Below, in pieces: positions 43,614-55,686 of a DNA stretch of 64,000 nt (positions are counted from its first letter, which is position 1; each line of letters begins with the position of its first letter). The position numbers were made by a program, and so were the translations under genes. The notes below the pieces were generated by a model, which did no database searches, was not told where the DNA came from, and was given only the letters and a program-made list of their open reading frames with translations. The stretch covers positions 832,437 to 896,436 of the forward strand of contig MU271144.1 in NCBI GenBank assembly GCA_021432605.1. The letters run 5' to 3'. The stretch comes from Coniochaeta sp. PMI_546. Taxonomy: Eukaryota > Ascomycota > Sordariomycetes > Coniochaetales > Coniochaetaceae.

Positions 43614-45148
43614 ATGGCTCCGAAGAAGCCGGTTGTAGAAGAGAAGATCCTCCTCGGCAGGCCGGGTAACAACTTGAAGAGCGGTATAGTACGTCGTTTC
43701 GATGTCCCTGCCGTCCTTGCAAATTTCTGACATGAGCCTCCTGCTAGGTTGGACTCGCGAATGTCGGCAAGTCAACGCTTTTTCAGGCCATCACAAAGAG
43801 TAATCTGGGAAATCCTGCAGTGAGTCAATACGCTATCTTTTCTTGCCCCTATGGTGTGCTGCAGCACTGACCCGGACTCAGAACTTCCCTTACGCAACAA
43901 TCGACCCTGAGGAAGCTCGGGTCATTGTTCCAGACGAGAGGTTCGACTGGTTGTGCGCCAAGTATAACCCCAAGTCTCGCGTTCCGGCAAACCTAACAGT
44001 CTACGACATCGCTGGCCTGACTCGAGGGGCTTCCACCGGCGCCGGCCTCGGCAATGCGTTCTTATCGCATATCCGCGCTGTTGATGCCATCTTCCAGGTC
44101 GTACGTTGCTTTGACGATGCTGAGATCATTCACGTCGAGGGCGATGTAAACCCCACCCGGGATCTTGACATCATCAGCGAGGAGTTGCGACTGAAGGACA
44201 TCGAATTTGTCGAAAAGGCCCTTGAGAACCAAAAAAAGAAGACGAGGCAGGGAGGCCAGTCTTTAGAAATGAAGAAATGGAGGGAAGAGGAGGCCACGAT
44301 TGAGAAGGTTTTAGCCTGGCTGAAGGACGGCAAAGACGTCCGCAAGAATAGCTGGAGCCCTAAAGAGGTACGTTCCAAACCTTCCTTTTCGTCGTCCCTC
44401 GAACCAACTCTTGGATGCAACGGCATCTATCTTCATGATGACAAAGGGCCAATGGCCTGATCTAATCCCAGCTCTTCGAATGCCTCAAATTAACGCAGAG
44501 TGCATATTGAGATTAAATTTACTCTGATCCTCCCTTGACTTCACCTTTTCTACTCGGGCACATTGTACCTGAGTACATCGCTAAGAATCTATCTAGGTCG
44601 AGGTCATCAACCCTCTCTTCCTCCTCTCTGCGAAGCCCGTGGTTTATCTTGTCAATCTCTCAGAGAAGGATTACATCCGGAGAAAAAACAAGCATCTTGC
44701 CAAGATCGCTGAATGGTGCAAGGAGCATGCTGCGGGTGATCCCATCATCCCAATCTCAATATGTTTCGAGGAACGTCTTACGCGCTTTGAGACGGAGGCC
44801 GAGGCACTTGAGGAGTGTAAGAAGGTTGGAGCTGAGTCTGCTCTTCCAAAAATTATCATCCAGATGCGGAAGGTGCTCAATCTCGGGAGCTTCTTCACTG
44901 TCGGAAGCGACGAGGTTCGCCAATGGACGATCCGAAACGGCACTAAGGCACCACAGGCCGCTGGTGTCATCCACACCGACTTCGAGAAGACCTTTATTCA
45001 AGCGATTGTCTACAACTTCAACGTGCTCAAGGAGCTAGGCGATGAAGCTGAAGTGAAAGCGAAGGGCAAGATGTTAACCAAGGGCAAGGATTATGTGGTT
45101 GAGGACGGTGACATCTTGCTGATCAAGGCTGGTGCGGCGAAGGGTTAG
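43614..45148 (+). CDS. OLA1: Obg-like ATPase 1
   Basis: Four exons: 43614-43688, 43748-43819, 43882-44367 and 44597-45148 (394 residues, the usual length). Exon 1 encodes [20 protein letters not shown]. Exon 2 supplies the P-loop GLANVGKST. Exon 3 has [21 protein letters not shown] (switch II/G3) and the coiled-coil hairpin ([23 protein letters not shown]). Exon 4 has NLSE in place of the G4 NKxD motif, the known reason why this YchF/Ola1 group prefers ATP to GTP, and ends with the TGS domain ([15 protein letters not shown] ... [11 protein letters not shown]). The protein binds ribosomes and acts in translation and stress control. The third intron is 229 nt, far longer than the others. The gene ends only about 270 bp before the RIP-mutated block. 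Confidence 0.96.
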
Positions 45149-45728
45149 CTCGGCATGACGCGTAAGATGAGCCTGACCGGTGTTGTGGTGTGGCCCGATT
45201 GAAAGGAAGCCTTACACCCCCTCTGTTAGGGAAGAGGAGGCCTACGCAAACTGATTGCAAGAAGGATGATCGATAGCACGGACATTCTCGTTCAGTCTAC
45301 ATGATCAAACTCAGGAACGCTCCTGTGTCCTTTGATCGAGTCGCTCATCGTAGGTAGGTAGATATTCCGTAAGGCTATGCTATTACTACTTGGTGATACA
45401 AGTGCCGGCAAATAATAATAACGAAATATGATTCCTAATCAGTACCTAATCGACTCGTAACGAGGTGATCCTTAACCCTTTTAAAATAATCTTTAATAAA
45501 ATATAACGAGGTTTATAAAATAAGGGTAAGATTCTTATAAACGGCGTCGTTAAGCTTAAGCTGTTTCGGTATTAAAACGTATTTAATTCTAAAGCCCGTT
45601 TTTAATTAACTTAAAAAGAAATCTTAAAGAACTCGATTTTAAAATTCTTTTTCTTTTCCTTTTTTTAAAAATTAATTTATATGATATAAAGCTTTATAAA
45701 TCAAATTAAATTAGATTTACTTATATTA
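45149..45728. other. OLA1 3' flank and edge of the AT-rich block
   Basis: Up to about 45,410 the composition is that of the gene-rich half. From there on the sequence becomes AT-rich, loses CA/TG dinucleotides and keeps CG. The last 5 bases (45724-45728, TATTA) are the left target duplication of the Gypsy element. No gene. Confidence 0.6.
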
Positions 45729-46158
45729 TATAACGAATCAATACTCTTGAATACTAACCGATATTTGGGGTCTGTTGACAATTAGTCAGGTACGTACGGT
45801 AAGTTATAGTAAGATCGTATCTAGCCAAAAGGTAGACTACTATTTTAAGAAGGGGTAGGTAATTGAACGTAGAGAACTATGTATTAATCGTTATAGAAGT
45901 AACTCGTAACTATCTAGCAGTAAGGACCGTTTAAATACAAGATGTTCCTCTATAGATTACTTTTCTCGTAGTAATCTTTTTTGTTATAGTTAGTAATCTA
46001 GGGCGAACTAGCTTACCGTAATCCAAGTGATCTTCCGTGGTAGCTTATTACCTTATATACCTAGTCGCCTGGTAATCCTTTTGTGATTAGGTAACCGTTA
46101 CCCCGTAATAGTTGTTCCGTTCCGCGTCCTGTTAGCCTAATAGGTACGGTTCGTGATA
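45729..46158 (-). repeat. 3' LTR of the Gypsy element
   Basis: 430 bp, aligned without gaps to the copy at 52621-53050. The differences I count by eye (about thirty) are all transitions. Next to it on the internal side (46159 onwards) the minus strand is purine-rich (AGAAAAGGGATA), as expected of a polypurine tract. Confidence 0.93.
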
Positions 46159-46899
46159 CGATATCCCTTTTCTAGGTCTTCGTCCCGAAGGCTAGGGTAA
46201 ATTACAAAATAACGTTGGCGCCTACGTCGAGGTAAGTCGCTAGTTTTCTTCTTTTATTATTTCCCGTAATATTGATATAATATCTAGTCGCGTAGAAAAA
46301 TCCTCTAAGGAAAAGTTAAAGAAAACTAAATAACGTTATCGTCTAACCGTTATAATCGACGAGTTAGGTTTCGAAATTATACCCTATTTATTTTGTTATT
46401 CTCGAGGGATAAAGTATAGAATGTTAAAAGGTATAACGCGATATAACGAATATATTCGTCGCGGTCGATCTTACGACGGCTTAAGGGTTTCGGTTTCTTC
46501 CCGTAAGTCTAATAGTTTGAAAAGAATTTTGTTATATATTGATAAAAGTAATTTCGCGTATTATTTAGGAATCTCGTCGCCTAGACCGGGAAAAGTCCGA
46601 CGTTAAAAGTTTCTTTCGCGAACGTCGCGAACGATTTTTCTAAACGTAACGAGAATTGGATAAATCCTTGTTACGTTTCGAACGTTTTCGATAGTAGAAA
46701 CGTTCGTTAGTATCCCGGGGAACCCTTATAGTTTCCTAAGGTTTGTAGAATCTTAACGATTTGGACGAAGCGGATCGTTAAGAGTTTGATACGGTAATTG
46801 ACGTATAATTTTTCGGTACTTTTGGCGTAGTTGATTGGAACGCCGTTTTTGGTAATAGTTCGTTAGAAACGGGTTAGGGTATTGCTAGTAATATTACTT

Positions 46900-49800
46900 A
46901 CGTAACTGTTAATAGTTCGTCAAGTTCTTAGCTAGTTCCTATATATTCTCCGAGTCGTTATAACCTTTCTATTTGATCAAGTATTTTATCTGGTATCCTT
47001 TCTTCCGGGAATCGAAGATTGTTTCGACTTCGTATTCTAGTTCTATAGATTCTATTTCGACCAATTTTTGGAGTTTGGCGTTAGCCGTTATTAGTTCTAA
47101 TAGTAATACGTGAAATATTAGGTAAATTCTTATTGTTTTTGGTAGACGAAGTTTGTAGTTAGTATCCGATACTACTTTTTCAATTTCGAAAGGTCCAAGT
47201 TTTTTATAGTCTAACTTGTCGCTTGGTCGTTTAGTTTTGATATTTTTCTTGAATAGGTAGACCTTATCTCTCTTTTTAAAAGTTAGTCCTTTTAACTTTC
47301 TTTCGTTATAATATCTTACTATTGTTTCTTTTGCGAGTTCCAAGTTTTTTCGTAACTTATTATATAACTCTTTAAGTTCTTTAGTTATTACGAAGGCCTT
47401 AAGTACTTCCCGAGATTAGTAAGATATCTGATTAATTTCTAGTTCGAAACCGTAGTTTATAAAGAAAGGTAAATATCCGATATTATCTTATTTCGTATTA
47501 TTATACGCGAACTGTACTAAGGGTAAGAGTTCTACCTAATTATCTTGTTCGTAGTTTACGTAATATCGTAAGTATTATTTTAGGACTTGGTTCAATTTTT
47601 CGGTTTGTCCGTCTGTTTATAGGTAATAGGCGGTCGATAAAGAGTACTTTATTCTTAATCTTGTTATAAGTACTTTCCAAAAGTTATTAGTAAACGTTAT
47701 TCTTCGGTCGGAGACTATTTCAGTAGGTAGTCCGTAATTATTGACGACGTATCTTAGGAACGTATACGCGAGGTCTTCGGCCGTATTGGCTTCTATATAT
47801 AATACAAAGTACTTATGTTTAATTAGTCTATCGATAATAACGAAGATATTATCGTATCGTATTCTTATTATTAGTTCTTTTGATAGAGGTAGTTTGACGA
47901 TATGATTAAACGCGATATATCCCTAAGCTCTTTCTAGTACCGGTAGAGGCCTTAGTTCTCCGTACGGTTTATACCTTGCTACCTTGTTCTAGCTATATTC
48001 CTAATACTAGCCGACGACTTCCGTAATACGTTCTTTAAGTTTATTAAAGTCGTAAGTTCGTTAGATCTTTTATATTATTTTCACGATTCCTATATATCTA
48101 TATATTAGGTACGCGTAATATTCCTTGATCAAGTCTTCCTAGAGAAACTCTAATACGAGTATCTTCCTATTCTTTATATTTAGTTGGTAGGCTTGATTAA
48201 CGTCTTTAATTTCGTTTTCCTATTTTCTATTAGGGTGAACGGTAAATAAGACGTTGATCTACCGTTTTATTTGTTCGAGGTCTCCGTTCGAGTTGATTTT
48301 GAAGATTGTTTGGTAGATTGGTAGCTCGTTTTGTTTATAATCCGGTCTTCGGTTTAGCGCGTCTATTCGGCCGTTTTCGTTTCTTTTTCGGTAGATAATC
48401 CGAAAGTTGAATTCCGATAAGAACTCTACTTATCTAGTCTATCGTTTGTTAAGTTTTTTTGTAGTCGTAAAATACGTTAGATTCTTATAATCCGTATAGA
48501 CCTTTATCTGATATATTATTCCGTTAAAATACGGTTTCTACTTTTTAAAAGCTTTAATAATCGCTATCAGTTCCTTATCGTAGATCTGGTAGTTAAGTTT
48601 TGGTCTATTGAGCTTTTTCGAGAAGAATACTATAGGGTATAACCGTCTTTCGGAATCTCGTTATCTTATCTGTCTTCCGAGTATATAATCCGATATATCG
48701 GTTTCGACCTCGTAAGGTTTTTCGGGGTTTGGGAACGCGGTAACTAGTCGTTTGCTAACCGCCTCTTTGATTTCTTAGAACGCTTTTTCTACCTTCGGGT
48801 TCTATTAGAATTCCTTGTTTTCTTTCGTTAGGTCCGTAAGGGGAATAGCTATCCGGCTATATCTTTTTAGAAACCTTCGGTAGAAGTTGGTAAATCCTAA
48901 GAAGCTTTTGATTTCCTTAACGTTCGTAAGTCGTAGCCAATCTTTGATTACCGCGATTTTCGATTCTTATATACGTATCTTTCCTAGTTCGATCGTAAAC
49001 CTTAGGAAGTCCGTTTCCTTAGTATAGAACTTATATTTTTCCGGATCGACTAGTAGTCGTATTTCTTAAAGCTTTTATAATACCTAATAAACGTATTCTT
49101 TATATTCTTTAAACGTCTTTGAATAAATAAGAATGTCGTCGAGATAGACTATTACGAATATATTAATAAACGTTCGTAATACGTAGTTGATTATAGTTTA
49201 GAAGGTGGCCGGGGCGTTGGTAAGCCCAAATAGTATGACGAGGTATTCGAAATATCCTTCTTACGTTCGGAACGCTATCTTCTATTTTTCGCCTTCTTTT
49301 ATTTTGATAAGGTTATACGCTTTTCGTAAATCGAACGTAATAAACTATTCTGTTCTATATAGTCGGTCCTTGATTTCCGAAATTAGTAGAAAGGGGTACC
49401 GGTTTTTGATAGTAATACTATTAAGATACCGGTAGTCGATATATAGGCGTAGTTTCCCGTTTTTCTTTAGAACGAATAAGATAGGGTATCTTACTAATAA
49501 CGTAGATAGTCGTATATATCCCTTTTAGAATATATCCCGGATATATTCCTTAAGTACTTACTTTTATAACTTATTTAGGGGGTAGATCTTATGAAATTTG
49601 GGTTGTTATCCTTCCTCGAGGGGTATTTCGTAATCCTACTCGTTATATTAAGGTAAGGCTTCTTCTCCTGATTGTTCTTCGAATAGTCGTTCGTATTTCC
49701 GGTATTCTCCCGGTATTTTTAATTCTATAACGTATATAGCTTTCTTTTAGATCGGTTTTATCGCGTTTATAAGTACTTCTTCCGAATATTTCCAAAAAGT

Positions 49801-50260
49801 CGGATTTTTTTTCTTATAGTTATTTCGTTATCGTTTGGAATCTTATATCCGGTTATCCTAATATAGTTAGCTAGTATCCTAATCGATTCGTAAGTTCTAT
49901 TTTTTAAGTTACGTAATACTTAATATTAACTTATATTCCGTAATACGAATAACGCCTAACGAGATCGTCTTCGTTTGACCAAAATAGGTTATCTTAGTAA
50001 ATCGTATTTCTTCTCGTACCTATCCGTCGTTATATACAACTCGTTCTCCTTTAAAATTATTAAGTATATAAGGGTATTCTAATAATTATATTCGTAGGTC
50101 GAGTTTCTAGATAATTTTTTTAAAGATAAAATTCCTTTGCGTTTTACTATCGATTATCGTATAAAATAAATGATTTCTTAATATAACTAATATTATTAAA
50201 TAGTTGTTGTTATTTAGGTTTTTGATAATCGTTAAGAACTTATTAGTTGGATCTGGCTAT
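46900..50260 (-). pseudogene. Gypsy pol remnant (protease, RT, RNase H, integrase, chromodomain)
   Basis: Boundaries are approximate. On the minus strand the protease motif reads IIDSKTQRNFI at about 50160-50120, where the catalytic DSG has become DSK through G-to-A change. RT has VYLDDILIYS (YLDD codons 49146-49135). RNase H has VYTDYKNLTYFTTTKKLN (about 48510-48440). Integrase starts with a His-to-Tyr changed zinc finger (YYAYLIYRYIGIVK, about 48120) and continues with YDNIFVIIDRLIKHKYF (about 47860-47800). The longest open piece, 47343-46969, covers the integrase C-terminus (KLGPFEIEKVVSDTNYKLRLPK) and runs into the chromodomain, where the W of KWKGY has become a stop. No functional product is possible. 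Confidence 0.88.
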
Positions 50261-51649
50261 AGTCCTTTTATAAACGGTCCTTCTTGTTTTTTGACTTTTG
50301 TCGTTGTTATTTGGTAAGTTCCCGTTAGGCCCTTTTCTAAGTCTTTGGTATTATATTCGTAGTTTTTTAAGTTGAACGGTTCCGTTTTCTAAAAGGTTTC
50401 CTTTTTTCGTTACTCTTATATTTATCGACTATTCCTTAGTATTTGACCGATATATTATATAGGGTTATTACTCTTCTTATATCTTTCTAAGATTTTAACG
50501 AACTCTTAGTCGGTTATTAGCGTCGTAGTCGATTTTTCCCGTTTTAAGGAGAGTTCGTCTAATAACTCGTTAGTAGTCCCCGACTATTACGTTTCTAACA
50601 ATCTCGTTATCTATTCCTCAAAGAGTTCTTTGAATCTTCGTATCTTTCTAACCTAGTCTTATAACGTAGGTTACCGTTCGTACGTCTATTTATTAGGTCT
50701 TGCTTAAGTCGTTGTTTTTTGTTTGGCGGGGGTCCGGCGTTTTCGTTCTAATAATAAGGTAGCGAGGAACTTCTCTTCCTTTCGCTTCTTATCTATTATA
50801 TGTTCGTATTACTATAATACTTTACTAGCCCGATACTATTTATATTTGGGTTCTTTATAGTTTTGGAATATCCTTTCTTTATATACTTTAGGGTACTTGG
50901 GATCTTTAATTAATATAGCCGCCCTATAATAGATATATCTTCCGATTATTCTTTATAACTTTAGTTTTTCCTAACGGTAAGGGTTATAGATAATATCGTC
51001 TTTCTATCGTCGCGGAAAGAAATTGTTCTTGACTTTAGGTACTAAGTGTTCGAGATACTCGTCGTAGATATACGATACCTAATAGATCAAATAGTAGTAT
51101 TCCCCGTCTAGGTTTATATCGTAATAGTCGTTACCTCGGTCTTCCGTCTATTTCCAATCTTCCGGGAATATCCCGATTTTGGAATTTTCAATAGTTTTAC
51201 CGTAGACAATTATTACGTTATCCCGAGTCGCGGGCTAATAACGAATACGTATCAGATCTCTTAGGAACGTTAAAGTTTGATCGTATTCCCCTTTTTCCGT
51301 TTTGAAAGTTACTTCTTCTTCGAGAGAAGAGTATTCCTTTTCTAAGGTCCGTAATACGGCCTTTCGCTAATCTTCGTAGGTTTTTACGATAGTTTCCTTA
51401 GGTTCGACTTCTATCGCGTCTACCTGATATTCGGCTAGTATATTATCGTTATCGTTTTATAAGGTCTTTTCCTTAGATATCGTATTGTCGTACGATCTTT
51501 ATCGAATAATCCCGACGAAGCTAATTCGTCCGGTTACAATTTGTCGGACTTCTATCTTAATAACGGTTAGTACGGGGTTTGTAATTTCGTAACCGTTTCG
51601 GCTAATAGTATTAATTTACCGGTTCGTAGTTCTTTCTTTTAGTTTTCGG

Positions 51650-52560
51650 GGTTTCTAATATTTTCGAACGAAATATCCTTTCTTTTGGCAATTGAAATAC
51701 TTTATATCTTTCTTATCTTTCTTCTTATATCGTTAGATAACGTCGAACGTTATTAGTCTATTTCGTTATCCGTAAGAAGTATCGTAATTCTAGATCTTTT
51801 TCGAAATATTAGTTTAAGCCTTTTTAGCTAGTTGCCAAGGAGTTTTTATAGCTCCTTTCTTTTTTATACGTCGTTTATATAAACGATTATCGATTCTTAC
51901 GGCTATCTCGACGTAGGTAAATAATTTATCTGGTCGATCTTTTTTAACTAGTTCGTCCTTAACGTCTTCTTTGAATCCTTAATAGAATTACGTTATAAAA
52001 GGTTTATCTTCCTATTTTAACCTAGAGGAGATTTATCTAAACTACGAGGCGTAGTTCGAAGCTAACCCTTTCTATCGGAAGGCTTATAGCTTACGTTTAG
52101 CTATCCTTTCCTCGTTTGGGGTACCGAAAATCTTCTTTAAAGTATCGGCGAAGTTTAAGAAAGATCCGAAGATCTTATTAATCTTATCGTCGCGATCCGA
52201 CTTTCCGTTCTTAAAATAGTCCCGTAAGGTTAGTTCAAACTAACTGAATACGTCGCCTTTCAAGAGGTAGGTAACGTAGAGAACCTTACGTTCCTTATCC
52301 GGAAAGTCGTATATATTATAACGGAAGTAGGCCTTGGATTGGGTAAGGAAACCTTAGAGGGTCTTTAGATTCCTATCGTAAGCCTAAGGCGGGGATACCT
52401 TGAGACGGTTATCTCTTCCCCTAGCCTATTACTTTTGAAGCTATATAAGTATAATTCGAAGCTGAACGATTTCGTTCGCTATAGCCTAAGACGAGATTCC
52501 CTAAGGTATAGCCTAAGCTTATAAGTTCGAGTTACTTGCTTTCGGTATTACCGATATTAT
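51650..52560 (-). pseudogene. Gypsy gag remnant with damaged CCHC knuckle
   Basis: On the minus strand the capsid region reads TYLLKGDVFS, stop, FELTLRDYFKNG, then IFGSFLNFADTLKKIFGTPNEE and KEDVKDELVKKDRPDKLFTY. Stops sit where Trp or Gln is expected. The nucleocapsid knuckle at 51702-51655 reads KYFNCQKKGYFVRKY-stop: the first and last cysteines and the histidine of CX2CX4HX4C are replaced by Tyr, each a single C-to-T or G-to-A change. Boundaries are approximate. Confidence 0.85.
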
Positions 52561-52620
52561 TACTTATAGAATATTATTTAGTAATACGTAAGTAATTAAG
52601 TTGAATAGGAACGATTAACG

Positions 52621-53050
52621 TATAACGAATCAATATTCTTGAATACTAACCGATATTTGGGGTCTGTTAACAATTAATTAGGTACGTACGGTAAGTTATA
52701 ATAAGATCGTATCTAGCCAAAAGGTAGACTACTATTTCAAGAAGGGGTAGGTAATTGAACGTAGAGAACTATATATTAATCGTTATAGAAGTAACTCGTA
52801 ACTACCTAGCGGTAAGGACCGTTTAAATACAAGATGCTCCTTTATAGATTACTTCTCTCGTAATAATCTTTTTTACTATAGTTGGTAATCTAAGGCGAAC
52901 TGGCTTACCGTGATCTAAGTAATCTTCCGTAGTAGCTTACTACCCTATATGCCTAGTCGCCTGGTGATCCCCTTGTGATTGGGTAACCGTTACCCCGTAA
53001 TGGTTGTTCCGTTCCGCGTCCTGTTGGCCTAATAGGTACGGTTCGTAACA
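52621..53050 (-). repeat. 5' LTR of the Gypsy element
   Basis: 430 bp. On the minus strand it starts TGTTACGAACC, while the other LTR starts TATCACG. Both fit an ancestral TGTCACG start that mutated independently by transitions in each copy. The right target duplication TATTA follows at 53051-53055. Confidence 0.93.
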
Positions 53051-53243
53051 TATTATTATTATTATTAATAAATAATAGTTAAAACTATATTATATATCTT
53101 CGTTCGTTTTAAAAAGAAACCGTATTTAAAACGAGACCGTTTCGAATCGGGTAAAAACTTTTAACGTTTATTTAAATCTAATTCCTTATCGTTAAATATT
53201 TAATTCGGGATTTTCTTCCGATTTACGGTAAATAAGAAATTAG
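53051..53243 (-). mobile_element. LINE fragment A (3' end, 5'-truncated)
   Basis: The shared LINE 3' end in minus orientation: a (TTA)n tail on the plus strand, then about 190 bp homologous to the starts of fragments C and D, ending at about 53243. The Gypsy element is inserted inside the trinucleotide tail of this fragment. RIP-mutated. Confidence 0.75.
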
Positions 53244-53458
53244 TTTTAAAAACCTAGTTATACTTCGGGGTATTCTCGTTATACCTAATTAAATTTCACT
53301 ATTAATAAACCTATAAGTTATACCTAATTAAAACCTATTATATAAAAGAATATACGAAGTGGTTTAAGACTAACGGGTATAATTTTAACTCTAACCTTAT
53401 ACTTATTTACTATTTTAATATAAATAATATATATATATATAATATAAAAATAAAAGAA
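53244..53458. other. AT-rich unassigned sequence
   Basis: RIP-like composition. Contains a partial repeated phrase (TATACCTAATTAAA type, at about 53278 and 53318) and an AT microsatellite at about 53428-53442. No element recognised. Confidence 0.4.
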
Positions 53459-54045
53459 ATATCTTTTATATACGGAAAAAATGAAAAAAATATAAAAAAA
53501 GGAAATCGGTAAAAAACCGAAACGATAGGAAAGAAGCCGGTACGAAACCGGAACGAAAAAAGGAAATCGGCGCGAAACCGATACGATAAATACTAATTAA
53601 AATACTTTTTCTAAAAATAAAACGTATTCGGGTCGATACCGATTAAAAATCGACCCGATAGGAAAAAAGATAACGGAAAGATAGAAAAAAAAAACGACGA
53701 CGTTATATAAAGGAATATAAAAACGAAATACGGAAAAATATTATATATAAACGGAACGAAAAAAAAACGACGTCGAAATAGAAATTATTAAACGCCCCCG
53801 AAAGGTAACCGGACCGGGGACGGGGCGAAACCGAAAGACCTAATTTTTTATTTACCGTAAATCGGGAAAAGATCCCGAATTAAATATTCGACGATAAAGA
53901 AATAGATTTAAATAAACGTTAAAGGTTTTTACCCGATTCGGAATAGTTTCGTTTCGAATACGGTTTCTTTTTAAAACGAACGAAGATATATAATATAATT
54001 TTAATTACCGTTTATTAATAATAATAATAATATCTTTTATATATT
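53459..54045 (+). mobile_element. LINE fragment B, opposite orientation, with 14-bp target duplication
   Basis: The insert at 53473-54031 (559 bp) is the reverse complement of the LINE 3' region seen in fragments C and D and ends in (TAA)n. It is flanked by the identical 14-bp sequence ATATCTTTTATATA at 53459-53472 and 54032-54045. This fixes both ends and shows 5' truncation at insertion, the hallmark of target-primed reverse transcription. It keeps a GC-rich core (about 53795-53830), so its mutation load is lower than that of C. Confidence 0.85.
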
Positions 54046-54190
54046 AAAATATTAGTTTTATCTAATAGTATTATTAATATAATTTTCGTTATTTTATATA
54101 ATAAGATATAAACGAATATTTTATATATAAAGAAAAATATTATAATAATTAATATTAATTTAAATTAAATACTTATAATTAAAAAAGTAG
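54046..54190. other. AT-rich spacer
   Basis: 145 bp of nearly pure A/T sequence between LINE fragments. No feature seen. Confidence 0.4.
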
Positions 54191-55016
54191 TATTATTATT
54201 ATTATTAATAAACGGTAATTAAAACTATATTATATATTTTCGTTTATTCCGAAAAGAAACTATATTCGAAATAAAACCGTTTCGAATTAGGTAAAAACTT
54301 TTAACGTTTATTTAAATATAATTCTTTATCGTCGAATATTTAATTTGGGATTTTCTTCCGATTTATAGTAAATAAAAAATTAGGTCTTTCGGTTTCGTCC
54401 CGTTTTTAATCCGGCTATTTTTTAAAAACGTTTAGTAATTTTTATTTTAACGTCGTTTTTTTTTCGTCTTATTTATATATAATATTTTTCTTTATTTCGT
54501 TTTTTATATTTTTTTATATAATATTATCGTTTTTTTTTTTTTCTTTATTATCTTTTCTTTTACCGGGTCGATTTTTAATCGGTATCGATTCGAATATATT
54601 TTATTTTTAAAAAAAGTATTCTAATTAATATTTACCGTATCGATTTCGTATCGATTTCCCTTTTTTTTTCCGATTTTATATCGGCTTTTTTTTTTATCGT
54701 TTCGGCTTTTTACCGACTTTTTTTTAATATTTTTTTCGTTCTTTTTTCGTATTAATAAACGTTTTAAATCGCGTTAAAATATATATTTTCCCCGGGTAAT
54801 TTATATTTACCTAATTATTAAATTTAAATTTTCGTAATTCTTTTTTTCTTTTCTTTTCTATTAACTAATTCTATTCGTATATATATTTTCTTTTCTTTAC
54901 GTTTTATATAATTTTAAACCTTATATACGTTTATAAATTAAATATTTATATTTTCCTAATTCCGCGTTTTAATTTAATATATAATTTATTTATCTTTTTA
55001 TATATCTTTATTATAT
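54191..55016 (-). mobile_element. LINE fragment C (3' end, 5'-truncated)
   Basis: About 826 bp in minus orientation, collinear with the 3' untranslated region of the full-length LINE (compare 55998-56725). Homology stops at about 55018. An 8-bp repeat TAGTATTA (54188-54195 and 55016-55023) may be the target duplication, but it overlaps the trinucleotide tail, so the ends are uncertain by a few bases. Heavily RIP-mutated. Confidence 0.75.
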
Positions 55017-55023
55017 AGTATTA

Positions 55024-55469
55024 CAAACCTACGAGTAACGAAAGGTATCCCGTTAATAAATAAGGAATATATATACGAGGCTTATCGTATTATATAAGTA
55101 AGGAACTATAGGTTACGTAATTAATAGATATAATAACTATCTATTATAACTATTACTAATATCCCGAATAGCTATCTATTATAGTTATTATTATAGTCTC
55201 TATTAATAAATAAAAAGGAATCCTTTTGGATTTTATTATAGATAGTTCTTAATTATTTAATAATCAATTTAAGTATTTAATTAAGGTTATTATTTAAATA
55301 AGATACTTATTTTAACGATATTAAAGTAAAGACTATTTATTATACTTTAACTTATTTACTTTAAATAATAAAACTTACTTTCTAATCCTTAGCCCGTTTT
55401 AAAATCGTTATATTTTGATTATTTTTATTCGGTAAGTTATTTTATATTAAATAGTTAACAATTATATTA
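55024..55469. other. probable 5' region of a second Gypsy element
   Basis: AT-rich sequence directly before gag of Gypsy element 2. It should hold its leader and perhaps its LTR. It contains a roughly 20-bp direct repeat around 55134-55155 and 55168-55190 (CTATCTATTATA core). I cannot define an LTR because no second copy is in the window. Confidence 0.35.
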
Positions 55470-55563
55470 ACGAAAGGAATTATTATAACGACGTTTAAAG
55501 AAAAACTTATTTAATAAATTATTTAGTTTAAAGCCGAACTAGATAAATTAAAAAACGAATATA
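55470..55563 (+). pseudogene. Gypsy element 2 gag, N-terminal piece
   Basis: The plus-strand frame reads KAELDKLKNE near its end, after several Gln/Trp-type stops, and is cut at 55563 by the LINE. The frame resumes after 63219 as NELKFKTLELKNNFK, giving a typical Lys/Glu-rich helical gag N-terminus. The start is approximate. Confidence 0.7.
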
Positions 55564-55686
55564 TTATTATTATTATTATTAATAAATAGTAATTAAAACT
55601 ATATAATATATCTTCGTTCGTTTTAAAAAGAAACCGTATTCGAAACGAAACCGTTCTGAATCGGGTAAAAACTTCTAACGTTTATT

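Larger units (their letters stand above)
45729..53050 (-). mobile_element. Ty3/Gypsy chromovirus LTR retrotransposon, RIP-degraded
   Basis: A structurally complete element of 7322 bp in minus orientation. Two 430-bp LTRs flank it and a TATTA duplication borders it (45724-45728 and 53051-53055). On the minus strand gag, a CCHC knuckle, protease, reverse transcriptase, RNase H, integrase and a chromodomain follow in Ty3/Gypsy order. All frames are full of stops of the type expected from C-to-T change on either strand (Gln and Trp codons to stops, His and Cys to Tyr). The order RT-RNase H-integrase and the terminal chromodomain place it in the chromoviruses. It cannot be coding-competent. Confidence 0.93.

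Noticed and set aside
49205-49435. Plus-strand 76-residue frame in the AT-rich block
   Set aside because: It is antisense to the reverse transcriptase remnant of the Gypsy element.
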